A DNA stretch of 64,000 bases from Chelatococcus sp. YT9 (GTDB lineage Bacteria > Pseudomonadota > Alphaproteobacteria > Rhizobiales > Beijerinckiaceae), in contig NZ_JAHBRW010000002.1 in the NCBI RefSeq assembly GCF_018398315.1, positions 1,286,637 through 1,350,636 on the forward strand, written 5' to 3'. The position numbers and the translations under genes are program-made. The notes under the pieces were generated by a model. It had not been told where the DNA came from, made no database searches, and saw only the letters and a program-made list of their open reading frames with translations. Shown here in pieces: positions 8,745-16,667 of this stretch (position 1 is its first letter; every line of letters begins with the position of its first letter).

Positions 8745-10334
8745 TTAGCCGCGTCTGACGTTCCAGAATGCCGGCAAACCGTTGAGGATGCCTGTCAGAT
8801 CGGCGCGGTGAGCCGTAGCGAAGAAATACTGGCCGAGCGGCGCGTAAGGCACATCCTCGAGGGCTTGGACTTGCATGTTAGCCGCGATTGTCTTGCGAGA
8901 AGCTTCGTCCGATGCTTCGAGCCAGGCATCGCGCAAGGCCTCGATCTTTGGCGCCGTCGGCCAGCCGGGGCCGGTGGGCTTGCCATTGCCGCGGATGAAG
9001 GCGTGGCCCGCCGGGGTCGACTGGTCCATGCCGCTCCAGAAGGTGCTGAAGATATTCCAGCCCCCCTGTTCAACGGGATCTTCCTTGAACCGGCGTTGTA
9101 CGAGCGCACCCCAGCCCATGGCCTGATAATCGACGATGAAGCCGATCTTCGTCAGCATGTCAGCGGTCATATCCGCAAGGGCTTTCAAGTTCGGGATATC
9201 CGCGGGAGCAAGCACAACGACCTTCTCGCCCTTATATCCGGCCGCCTTGACGGCCGCCTTGCTCTTCTCGATGTCGCGCGGCCCGGTGAGCACCTCCAAT
9301 CCCGCGCTGCTCGCGTAGGGGGTGCCGGGGCAGAAATAGCCGACTCCATCACGCCACAGCGTGGTGTCGTCGCCGACAATAGCCGTCATGAAGTCCCGCT
9401 GGTCGATCGCACCGAGAACAGCGCGACGGAGTGCGGGATTGTCGAACGGCGCAATCAGATGGTTGAAACGCAGCGTGCCGATCTGTCCTGTCGGGTCCGC
9501 GATGCGCACATTGACGTTCTTGTCGTCGCGAAGCGCGGCCAGGAGATCGGCGTCCGGCGTCCACCACCAGTCGATCTCACCCGACTTCAACGCCGAAAAT
9601 GCCGTTGAAGGATCTGGAATGATCGTCCACTCGACACGGTCGAAATGCACGATCTTAGGACCGGAGGTCCATTGTGTGGTACCGCTCGGTCGCGGCACAT
9701 AGCCATCGAAGCGCTCATAGACGAGGCGCGCGCCGGCTACCCGCTCGTTGGCGACAAAGCGGAATGGCCCGCTCCCGACCATTTCCGTGATCTGGGTGAA
9801 CGCGTCCGTTTTCGCCAGGCGTTCCGGCATCATCGGACATATCCGCGGATAGGACTTGCCCAGGGCGTCGGGTAGCAGCGGAAACGGCCGCTTCAGACGG
9901 AAGACAATGGTCTTGTCATCGGCCGCGGACAGCTCATTGGTCGCCGCCATCAGCGCGCCGCCAAACGAATCACGCTTAGCCCAGCGTTGGATGCTCGCGA
10001 CGCAATCGCGCGCGAGCACGGGCGATCCGTCATGGAACACGAGGCCGGGACGCAGCATGAGTCTCCAGGTGAGGCCGTCGTTCTCGGTGACCACGCCGTC
10101 AACCATCTGCGGGACGGCCTGATAACTGTCGTCCTGCGCGAACAGGGTGTCGAAGACCATCAGCGCATGGTCTCTGGCCGGATAGGTTGGGGTCCAGACG
10201 GGATCGAGGCCGGCGACATCCGTCTGCGGCACGAATTTGAGAACCCGTTGCCGCTCCGCTGCTATCACGGCCGGCGTGGCTAACGCGGCGGCCGTCAGCG
10301 CGGCCCCGCCCTTCAGGAATTCACGTCTGCGCAT
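8745..10334 (-). CDS. ABC transporter substrate-binding protein, family 5 (peptide/opine/nickel type), Tat-exported
   Basis: 529 residues. The start at 10334 is set by GGAGGAG eight bases upstream and gives 'MRRREFLKGGAALTAAALATPAVIAAE', a Tat signal peptide with the twin Arg motif RRREFLK. The mature protein is SBP_bac_5: 'LKFVPQTDVAGLDPVWTPTYPARDHALMVFDTLFAQD', 'WRLMLRPGLVFHDGSPVLARDCVASIQRW' and 'AMGWGALVQRR...GGWNIF' are the regular family blocks. Tat export is common for this family in Rhizobiales. It is divergent from an SDR-DppB-DppC operon across a 198-bp gap and is presumably the binding component of that importer. Ligands of the family range from peptides to glutathione and plant-derived compounds, so the ligand cannot be named. 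Confidence 0.9.
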   Translation of the reverse strand: MRRREFLKGGAALTAAALATPAVIAAERQRVLKFVPQTDVAGLDPVWTPTYPARDHALMVFDTLFAQDDSYQAVPQMVDGVVTENDGLTWRLMLRPGLVFHDGSPVLARDCVASIQRWAKRDSFGGALMAATNELSAADDKTIVFRLKRPFPLLPDALGKSYPRICPMMPERLAKTDAFTQITEMVGSGPFRFVANERVAGARLVYERFDGYVPRPSGTTQWTSGPKIVHFDRVEWTIIPDPSTAFSALKSGEIDWWWTPDADLLAALRDDKNVNVRIADPTGQIGTLRFNHLIAPFDNPALRRAVLGAIDQRDFMTAIVGDDTTLWRDGVGYFCPGTPYASSAGLEVLTGPRDIEKSKAAVKAAGYKGEKVVVLAPADIPNLKALADMTADMLTKIGFIVDYQAMGWGALVQRRFKEDPVEQGGWNIFSTFWSGMDQSTPAGHAFIRGNGKPTGPGWPTAPKIEALRDAWLEASDEASRKTIAANMQVQALEDVPYAPLGQYFFATAHRADLTGILNGLPAFWNVRRG

Positions 10335-10460
10335 AACCCCACTCCTCCGGAATTCATTCTTCATCGTTATCCAGGTCTGAAACAGCCGGTACCCGTCGCT
10401 TCGGACGATTGCCGCCTGCCCCACACTTTGGCGTTGTCGCCTGAGTGGCCCCCTGCTAAT

Positions 10461-10476
10461 GTTATATTTACAATAC
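10461..10476. promoter_or_regulatory. Candidate GntR operator in the binding-protein/SDR divergent promoter
   Basis: The AT-rich 16-mer GTTATATTTACAATAC has the GT...AC ends of GntR-family operators. It resembles sites at 15282 and 16550 and lies between the divergent starts at 10334 and 10533. Inferred only from this similarity. Confidence 0.4.
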
Positions 10477-10532
10477 AAACAAACACGAACCGCAAGAGCT
10501 GTTTAAAGGCCGAGTTTGAGGGGTTTTCTTCT

Positions 10533-11309
10533 TTGCAGTCCGAAGAGACGAATTATTTTCACCTCGGCGGGGACATTGCGCTTGTCACCGGAGCGTCCCG
10601 CGGAATCGGGCGGGCGATCGCCATTGCGTTGGCAAAGTCTGGCGCGCATGTCATTCTTAATGCCCGTGACGCGGAACAACTCGAGGCCAGCCGGGCTGCG
10701 CTGGCTCAGGACGGCCTGTCCGTTTCCGCCATTCCGTTCGATGTCACGGATCCGGCAGCAGTGGAGGCGGCTGTTGCGATGATCGTCGAACGCCATGGCG
10801 GCCTCGACATTGCGGTCGGCAACGCAGGACAGTCGCTCCGTAAGCCGCTCGGACAGTTTGACAAAGTCGACATGGGCCGTTTGATCGATGTCAACCTCAG
10901 CGCGGCTCTGGTTCTGGCTCAAGCAGTCGCCCCCTCGATGCAGGCGCGCGGGGGAGGGCGCATTCTGTTCACAGGGTCGATGCTCGGCCAGATCGCCCGG
11001 CCGAACAATGCGCTCTATGCGGCGACCAAGGCTGGCCTTGCCGGGTTGGTGCGCGCCCTGGCAGTCGATCTCGGGCCGCGTGGTATTCGCTGCAACGTTG
11101 TTGCGCCCGGAGTCGTGCGCACGGCGATGACAGAGACCCTGGCGGTTGATCCGGCCGTGGATGCCTTTGTGAAACAGAGAACACCACTAGGGCGCTGGGC
11201 GACACCGCAGGATATTGCGGGTGCAGCGCTTTTCCTGGTTTCTCCGGCGAGTGCTTTCGTCACTGGACAGGTGTTGCTCGTCGATGGTGGCATGTCGATC
11301 CAGGCCTGA
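10533..11309 (+). CDS. SDR family NAD(P)-dependent oxidoreductase
   Basis: 258 residues from a TTG start at 10533; the open frame begins at 10428 but the first 35 codons are not homologous, and GAGGGG lies upstream of the TTG. Classical short-chain dehydrogenase features: cofactor loop 'VTGASRGIGRAIA' (TGxxxGxG), 'NAGQS', a catalytic Ser in 'LFTGSMLG', the catalytic dyad 'YAATKAG' (YxxxK), and 'DLGPRGIRCNVVAPGVVRTAMTE'. The C-terminus 'FVTGQVLLVDGGMS' is the usual FabG-like ending. It is the first gene of an operon with two dipeptide-type permeases, so it may oxidise or reduce the imported compound or its product. The substrate is unknown; start choice is moderately certain. Confidence 0.85.
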   Translation: MQSEETNYFHLGGDIALVTGASRGIGRAIAIALAKSGAHVILNARDAEQLEASRAALAQDGLSVSAIPFDVTDPAAVEAAVAMIVERHGGLDIAVGNAGQSLRKPLGQFDKVDMGRLIDVNLSAALVLAQAVAPSMQARGGGRILFTGSMLGQIARPNNALYAATKAGLAGLVRALAVDLGPRGIRCNVVAPGVVRTAMTETLAVDPAVDAFVKQRTPLGRWATPQDIAGAALFLVSPASAFVTGQVLLVDGGMSIQA

Positions 11310-11363
11310 TCCGTCGTTGCGGACCTGAAGGCTGTGCTCTGACCTGCCGGATTGGGAAACAAG

Positions 11364-12305
11364 ATGCTGATTTACTGCATACGTCGCGTCTTATCGACCG
11401 TTCCGGTGATGTTATTCGTGGCATTCTTCGTTTTTAGCCTGCTTTATCTTGCGCCCGGTGACCCCGCGCTCATTATCGCCGGGGATCATGCCAGCGCGGA
11501 CGATGTCGCGCGAATCCGGCAGGCCCTGGGGCTCGACCAACCATTTCTCATTCGCTTCTGGGACTGGCTGCTGCAGGTGGCGCAGGGTGATCTCGGGCAA
11601 TCCATTTTCACTAACTTGCCTGTCTCCCAAATGATCGGTCAACGGGTCGGACCCACTTTCTCATTGATGGTGCTGACCATTGCCTTGTCTGTCATCATCG
11701 CGGTCCCGATCGGTGTGCTCGCCGCCTGGCGCAGGGGGTCGTGGGTTGACCATCTTGTGACTGCCGGGGCGGTTTTCAGCTTTTCGGTCCCGGTCTTTGT
11801 TGTCGGCTATCTACTCGCCTATGTTTTCGCCGTTCAGCTCGGATGGCTGCCCGTCCAAGGGTATACGCCTCTAAGCGCTGGCATTCTGCCGTTTCTCGGT
11901 AATCTCATCCTGCCTGTTCTTGCGTTATCGGGTGTCTATATTGCTCTCATTGCGCGCATTGCGCGGGCCGCTATGATTGAGGTTCTGACGCAGGACTATG
12001 TCCGGACCGCGCGCGCCAAGGGCCTTGGCCATGGGGCCGTCCTATTCGTCCACGCGTTGAAAAATGCGGCGGTCCCAATCATTACGGTTATCGGCATCGG
12101 TGTGGCGCTGCTCATTGGTGGCACGGTGGTAACTGAAAGCGTATTCGCGATCCCGGGCCTCGGGCGTCTGACCGTTGACGCGATTCTGAGGCGCGACTAT
12201 CCGGTCATTCAAGGAATCGTCCTGATTTTCAGCATCACCTATGTGCTGATCAATCTCGTCGTGGATATTCTCTATACCATCTTCGATCCCAGAATTCGGT
12301 ACTGA
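11364..12305 (+). CDS. ABC transporter permease, DppB/GsiC type
   Basis: 313-residue inner-membrane permease. The N-terminus 'MLIYCIRRVLSTVPVMLFVAFFVFSLLYLAPGDPA' is the standard DppB/OppB head, followed by 'LGLDQPFLIRFWDWLLQVAQGDLGQSI'. The EAA coupling loop reads 'YVRTARAKGLGHGAVLFVHALKNAAVPIITV' (about residues 205-235). The ATG at 11364 is preferred over a TTG four codons earlier. It sits 54 bp after the SDR gene and 9 bp before its DppC partner. With the divergent family-5 binding protein it should form a peptide/opine-type importer. No DppD/DppF ATPase gene is present anywhere in the window. Confidence 0.92.
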   Translation: MLIYCIRRVLSTVPVMLFVAFFVFSLLYLAPGDPALIIAGDHASADDVARIRQALGLDQPFLIRFWDWLLQVAQGDLGQSIFTNLPVSQMIGQRVGPTFSLMVLTIALSVIIAVPIGVLAAWRRGSWVDHLVTAGAVFSFSVPVFVVGYLLAYVFAVQLGWLPVQGYTPLSAGILPFLGNLILPVLALSGVYIALIARIARAAMIEVLTQDYVRTARAKGLGHGAVLFVHALKNAAVPIITVIGIGVALLIGGTVVTESVFAIPGLGRLTVDAILRRDYPVIQGIVLIFSITYVLINLVVDILYTIFDPRIRY

Positions 12306-12314
12306 GGGCGTGTG

Positions 12315-13193
12315 ATGACGATCGAACACGCGACCCTTTCGCTGGAAGTCTCTTCTCAACGCCGGGGACAGACGCTGCGGCTTCTAGCAAGCCATCGCCC
12401 TTTGGTCCTGGGAGCGACCATACTTCTCGTCCTCCTCATTATCGCCGTCGCGGCGCCCCTGCTTGGAACCGTCGACCCCGCGGCCCTGTCGCCGGCGCGG
12501 CGCAACCGCGCGCCATCGGAACTTTACTGGTTCGGGACGGATCAACTTGGTCGCGACATCTATTCGCGCGTGATCTATGGTACGCGTATCTCATTGATTG
12601 TTGGGCTTTCCGTCGCCGTTCTGTCCGCTGTGGCCGGGATCATCGTGGGCATGATTGCGGGCTACATCCGCTGGACTGATGGTATCATCATGCGGATGAT
12701 GGACGGACTGATGTCGATACCACCGATCCTGCTTGCGATCGCGCTGATGACATTGACCCGCGGATCGCTTGGAAATGTCATCGTCGCAATCACGATATCG
12801 GAGATACCACGCGTTGCCCGTGTCGTACGCGGCGCGCTGCTAAGCCTGCGAGAGCAGCCTTTCGTTCTCGCCGCCGTCGCAACAGGTGTGCGCGTGCCGC
12901 GGATCATGCTCCGTCATATTCTTCCCAACATTATGGCGCCAGTCATCATCCAAGCGACCTATATTTGCGGGGCGGCTATGCTGACAGAGGCTATCCTTTC
13001 CTTCATCGGAGCTGGTCTGCCGCCCACCATACCATCCTGGGGGAACATCATGGCCGAAGGGCGCGCTTTATGGCAGGTCAAGCCGTATATGATCGCCTTC
13101 CCAGCGATCTTCCTGTCCATCGCCATCCTCGCCGTCAACCTCGTCGGCGATGGTTTCCGGGACGCCCTGGATCCGCGGCTGCGCGAGAGGTAA
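12315..13193 (+). CDS. ABC transporter permease, DppC/GsiD type
   Basis: 292-residue partner permease. The N-terminal cytoplasmic tail is followed by a first membrane segment, then the family block 'LYWFGTDQLGRDIYSRVIYGTRISLIVGL' characteristic of DppC/OppC. Coupling loop 'FVLAAVATGVRVPRIMLRHILPNIMAPVIIQ' and C-terminal 'NLVGDGFRDALDPRLRER' are diagnostic. The ATG at 12315 has GAGGG six bases upstream and is preferred to the GTG three bases earlier. It is the last gene of the SDR-dppB-dppC operon; the next gene converges from the other strand. Importers of this class need two ATPases (DppD, DppF), neither of which is nearby, so they must be supplied from elsewhere. Confidence 0.92.
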   Translation: MTIEHATLSLEVSSQRRGQTLRLLASHRPLVLGATILLVLLIIAVAAPLLGTVDPAALSPARRNRAPSELYWFGTDQLGRDIYSRVIYGTRISLIVGLSVAVLSAVAGIIVGMIAGYIRWTDGIIMRMMDGLMSIPPILLAIALMTLTRGSLGNVIVAITISEIPRVARVVRGALLSLREQPFVLAAVATGVRVPRIMLRHILPNIMAPVIIQATYICGAAMLTEAILSFIGAGLPPTIPSWGNIMAEGRALWQVKPYMIAFPAIFLSIAILAVNLVGDGFRDALDPRLRER

Positions 13194-13273
13194 GATGCAG
13201 GCAGCTTAGATAAAGAGCAAGAAAACTCCTCAGAGCTGACCATGTGCTGGTATCTCTAAAAAGTCAGTTGGTC

Positions 13274-14788
13274 TCACAGTCCAAGCACATGGGGGTTGAG
13301 ACGGTGCGAGGGATCGAGCATTGCTTTTATTCTTTCCAGCAGCCCCCGGGATGGCGCGTCCATGGCGTCCGCGAGATTGTAGTAGCGGCCGGATTGCAAA
13401 TGGACCGCTCCATGGCGGTCCATGATATCGCGTAGCGCCGCCCGCGTCTGCGTCACGATCTCTCGCGCCGCCGGATTGGCGGGAAATTGCTTCTGTCCAG
13501 GTCGCTTGTCGATCGGGAGGTAATAGTCATGGACCGGACCGACCTCATCAGGCCAGTACATCATGGGTTCGATCAAGACATAGGCGCCTTGAGACGACAA
13601 GAACCAGTTCAGACGAATATTATGCCGGAGGAGATTGGCTGTGGCTTCCGCCGCGTAGGCTTCCATCTCATTCATGGCTTTCCTGGCGCTGGAGAGCGCC
13701 AAGAGGCCATGCACCGGAACCCAGCGCTCGCCGCCAGGGCCAAGGAAGCCGCGAAGGCTGAAGGGGCGTGCCCGGGCCGCCTTGGCGATCGACGCCGCGA
13801 TTTCCGTTCCGTGCTCGTGGCATATACCGCGGGCGACCGTGGCGGAGGCCTCCGCCGCGGCCTCGCTGACACCCTCCATGATGAGATGCATGGACCATGG
13901 GGCGCTCGCGATCTCGGATTGCGCGCGCTTGAGCCCGGTGACATCGCGCAACGCTCGGCCAAACGAGCCGGCCTGAGCTGCGACCGCCCCCGCAGTCCGC
14001 ACCGCCTCGCTGAAATTAACCTTGCCCGCGAGCTCACCTTTATCGCGGTCGATAACGAAGCATCGCGATGCGACGCCCGCATGCTGTACGGCGATGAGCG
14101 CACTCAACATTGCAGCGGTCGTGGGAAAGGTGAAGGAAGCAAAGCTTGAGGGGCGCTCCGGTATAAGCCGCAAGGCGACCTCAGTCTTTACGCCGAAGGC
14201 GCCGCAATCCCCAAGGAAGAGGCCTGTGAGATCAGGTCCGTTGTTGCGGTAGAACGGAACCGATCGTTCGATCGCCCAGCTGCCGGTGCGGATCGCCGAA
14301 CCATCTGCCAATACCACCGTCAAGCCGATGATACCATCCATCGACCCCGGCACATTCTGTGAAACAGCGCCGCCCACGGTCGAATGACTGCCTGAAAGGG
14401 GAGCCGCAATGTGCGGTCGCAGCCCATACGGTTTCAAGACGTCCGCCAGCCGCTGCCATGTGCAACCGGCGCCGACGATAGCGTAGAGATCATCTGCCGC
14501 GACATGGACGTGGTCGATGCGCTTCGTATCGATGACAACGGATTTGCAAGCCGGGACGACGCCTGCGCTGTAAGACAGGCCCGCGCCCCGTGAGACTATT
14601 GATGTCCCACTGGCAGTTATCAGGGAAACGATCCGCGATACTTCGTCTGTTGTGGAGGGCTTTACCACAAGATCAGGTATGACCTGATCACTCCACACGA
14701 AAAGGTCAGAGCCGCCGAATTCCTGCGACACTCTTTCGAATAGGACATTGTCCCTGCCGGCAATTCGCATCAAGTTGTCAGCGAGCAT
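13274..14788 (-). CDS. FAD-binding oxidoreductase, glycolate-oxidase GlcD-like
   Basis: 504 residues. The start at 14788 is chosen because GAGG lies seven bases upstream; the open frame continues 129 codons further but without family similarity. Domain order: PCMH/FAD_binding_4 (about 35-215) with 'VVKPSTTDEVSRIVSLITASGTSIVSRGAGLSYSAG' and 'PHIAAPLSGSHSTVGGAVSQNVPGSMDG', then an FAD-oxidase C-terminal domain (about 260-504) ending 'DAMDAPSRGLLERIKAMLDPSHRLNPHVLGL'. The ending 'K..LDP...NPG' is usual for D-2-hydroxyacid dehydrogenases (GlcD, D-lactate dehydrogenase). No GlcE or iron-sulfur GlcF subunit adjoins, so the electron acceptor is unclear. It converges with dppC and is divergent from a GntR regulator. 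A 2-hydroxyacid or alcohol substrate is likely. Confidence 0.82.
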   Translation of the reverse strand: MLADNLMRIAGRDNVLFERVSQEFGGSDLFVWSDQVIPDLVVKPSTTDEVSRIVSLITASGTSIVSRGAGLSYSAGVVPACKSVVIDTKRIDHVHVAADDLYAIVGAGCTWQRLADVLKPYGLRPHIAAPLSGSHSTVGGAVSQNVPGSMDGIIGLTVVLADGSAIRTGSWAIERSVPFYRNNGPDLTGLFLGDCGAFGVKTEVALRLIPERPSSFASFTFPTTAAMLSALIAVQHAGVASRCFVIDRDKGELAGKVNFSEAVRTAGAVAAQAGSFGRALRDVTGLKRAQSEIASAPWSMHLIMEGVSEAAAEASATVARGICHEHGTEIAASIAKAARARPFSLRGFLGPGGERWVPVHGLLALSSARKAMNEMEAYAAEATANLLRHNIRLNWFLSSQGAYVLIEPMMYWPDEVGPVHDYYLPIDKRPGQKQFPANPAAREIVTQTRAALRDIMDRHGAVHLQSGRYYNLADAMDAPSRGLLERIKAMLDPSHRLNPHVLGL

Positions 14789-15649
14789 GTGTGACCTCGG
14801 ATCGCCAAGGGGCATGGACATCTGACAGGTGAAAAATGCGCAAGATACCGCTGCGCCATCAACCCTGACCCTGTTATTGCGCGTGATTCCTCGGGCAACC
14901 TGCCGTTGCTGTTCGCGCGCCGTGCGGTCGCCGTGTCTTCTAGACGTTGCGTACCGACCATCAGACCCGAATGCATGACTGATCTTCGGAACATAGCTTG
15001 CGCTACCGCATGGTTCCTGATCAGATTCGCTCTCTGCTGTGACCGTCTGTCCAGAAAAGCATTCCAAGAATTGTGTTACTTGCACATTTCTGTGGAATTG
15101 AGCGCGAGCTAACCGCCTCAGCAAACCGCAGCTATCCGATGCAGCAAGCTGACAGCCCGAAGGACGCCCAATCACCAGCCCTCTTTCTGCTCATTGCGAA
15201 CAAAGGATGTGGGAAACAATCTCAGGCATGAAATAATAACTACCAGAGGCGCCAGCTAAACGATTCTGCTGGTGCAGCTTAGTTATATTATTATAACATT
15301 TAGATTGCCTTGGCAAGCGGGTCCCCCCATGTTGGGCGGCAGATCATCGATATGATTCCATAGGGACCATTCGCATCAACCCGGTCAGCGACATCAGACC
15401 TGTTGACGTTCGAAGAGAGGTCCTCGCCCTCCCGTTCCCCTCGTGACCGGATGTCCGAACGGTGCGACAGCATCGGTCTGAGAAGCGGGTTGAGACCGGA
15501 ACGCGCTGGATGCTAGCCGTTTGCTGCTGTGAGCCTTTTTGGCTAGTTGATATTCCACTGCGGAAGCTACAATTGACCATCGTTATGTGATTTTATCGTT
15601 GCTTGATTTAGTGTTCATGGCGAATATTGCGGGACCAGTGGGGGGACAG
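14789..15649. other. Long divergent intergenic region
   Basis: 861 bp between the GlcD-like gene and the GntR regulator. The minus frame extending upstream of 14788 is open but shows no family similarity. The notable element is the AT-rich dyad at 15282. I see no credible gene, repeat or RNA. Confidence 0.45.
15282..15297. promoter_or_regulatory. AT-rich inverted repeat, candidate GntR/HutC operator
   Basis: GTTATA-TTAT-TATAAC: six-base arms, perfectly inverted, with the GT...AC ends expected for GntR regulators. It lies upstream of the regulator gene (start 15650) and of the divergent GlcD-like gene, and its reverse complement shares AATGTTATA with the element at 10461. Confidence 0.5.
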
Positions 15650-16483
15650 ATGACGCGGACGAGCGCCAAGGAAGGAAGTAGCGTCAACGCGAACCTCAAG
15701 GCGCCCCTTTATCACCAGATCTTTCTCATTCTAAGGGACGGGATTCTCGGCGGCACGTTCAAAGTTGGCGATATTCTGCCCGCAGAGCATGAAGTTGCCA
15801 GTCTTTATGGCGTCTCACGCATAACCGCACGGCGGGCGTTGACGGAACTCGCGCTGGCTGGGCTTGTTTCGCGCGCGCGAGGCCGTGGCACCATAGTTCA
15901 GTATCGGCCACCCACCCCGCCCTTGCGGGCGTCTGTTGCGGCGTGGCTCGAAGGCGCGACCGTGATGGGCCAAACGACGACCGTCAGAGTGACGGAGTTT
16001 GGTTACGGCCCCGCGACACAGATGGAAGCGGAAGCGCTTGAATTGCCACCTGGGACCGAGGTGCAACACTCGCAACGTGTCCGCTATTTTGGCGATTTTG
16101 CCATCTCCCTCCTCGTCACCGTAATCCCGGCGCGGATCGGCCGCACATTTGATCGTACAAGTCTTGCGCGAACGCCGATGCTGTCGCTGATCAAGCGCTC
16201 GGGCGTCACGATCGGTCATGCGCGTCAGAGCATCACCGCGACGCTCGCGGATCAAAATATAGCCATGCGTCTCTCAACCGAGATCGGAGCGCCGTTATTA
16301 AAGGTGCAGCGTGTTGTCTGTGATCATGCTGACGAGCCAATCGAATACCTGACCGCCTACTACCGGCCAGATCGATATCAACTGGAGATGGTGTTAAGTC
16401 CTTCCCAGACAGTGGAAACGATGAGCAGCACTCTCCATGAACTGACGATGCAGTCGGCCGAGGCTAAGAACGGGAGGCGATAG
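15650..16483 (+). CDS. GntR-family regulator, HutC subfamily
   Basis: 277 residues from the ATG at 15650, which follows GGGGGG by about four bases; two earlier in-frame Mets lack a ribosome-binding site. The N-terminal winged helix (about 15-80) reads 'PLYHQIFLILRDGILGGTFKVGDILPAEHEVASLYGVSRITARRALTELALAGLVSRARGRGTIV', the canonical GntR head. The C-terminal 150 residues form a UTRA-type effector domain ('YFGDFAISLLVTVIPARIG', 'LKVQRVVCDHADEPIEYLTAYYRPDRYQLEM'), which defines the HutC subfamily binding small organic acids or sugars. It lies between the GlcD-like oxidoreductase and the acyl-CoA synthetase, and similar AT-rich dyads near 10461, 15282 and 16550 suggest it controls the surrounding catabolic genes. 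Confidence 0.9.
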   Translation: MTRTSAKEGSSVNANLKAPLYHQIFLILRDGILGGTFKVGDILPAEHEVASLYGVSRITARRALTELALAGLVSRARGRGTIVQYRPPTPPLRASVAAWLEGATVMGQTTTVRVTEFGYGPATQMEAEALELPPGTEVQHSQRVRYFGDFAISLLVTVIPARIGRTFDRTSLARTPMLSLIKRSGVTIGHARQSITATLADQNIAMRLSTEIGAPLLKVQRVVCDHADEPIEYLTAYYRPDRYQLEMVLSPSQTVETMSSTLHELTMQSAEAKNGRR

Positions 16484-16549
16484 AGGCGCGGTCTCCATTG
16501 TTCGACAAGGCGCCACTTGGCGCTTTACCGATCCCGTGCGGATATGTAT

Positions 16550-16565
16550 GTCTTATCGATAATAC
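16550..16565. promoter_or_regulatory. Palindrome upstream of the acyl-CoA synthetase, candidate GntR operator
   Basis: GTCTTATCGATAATAC is a 16-bp dyad with one mismatched pair around a perfect TTATCGATAA core, again with GT...AC ends. It and the 10461 element share the following AAAC and a 16-of-23 match overall. It is about 100 bp before the coding start. Confidence 0.5.
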
Positions 16566-16667
16566 AAACGAAGTTTGCACCCTGGGACATAACCGTGCGG
16601 CAGCGAGCAAACTGTGTCCGGTGAGGCAGATGTTCAGCGCAATCACCGCCTGGGCAAAGAGTGGAAC

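Noticed and set aside
8553-9608. 351-codon plus-strand ORF
   Set aside because: Antisense to the family-5 binding protein; no recognisable domains and the sense frame is unmistakable.
14789-15175. N-terminal extension of the GlcD-like protein (about 129 codons)
   Set aside because: No similarity to the family, and a well-placed GAGG precedes the ATG at 14788.
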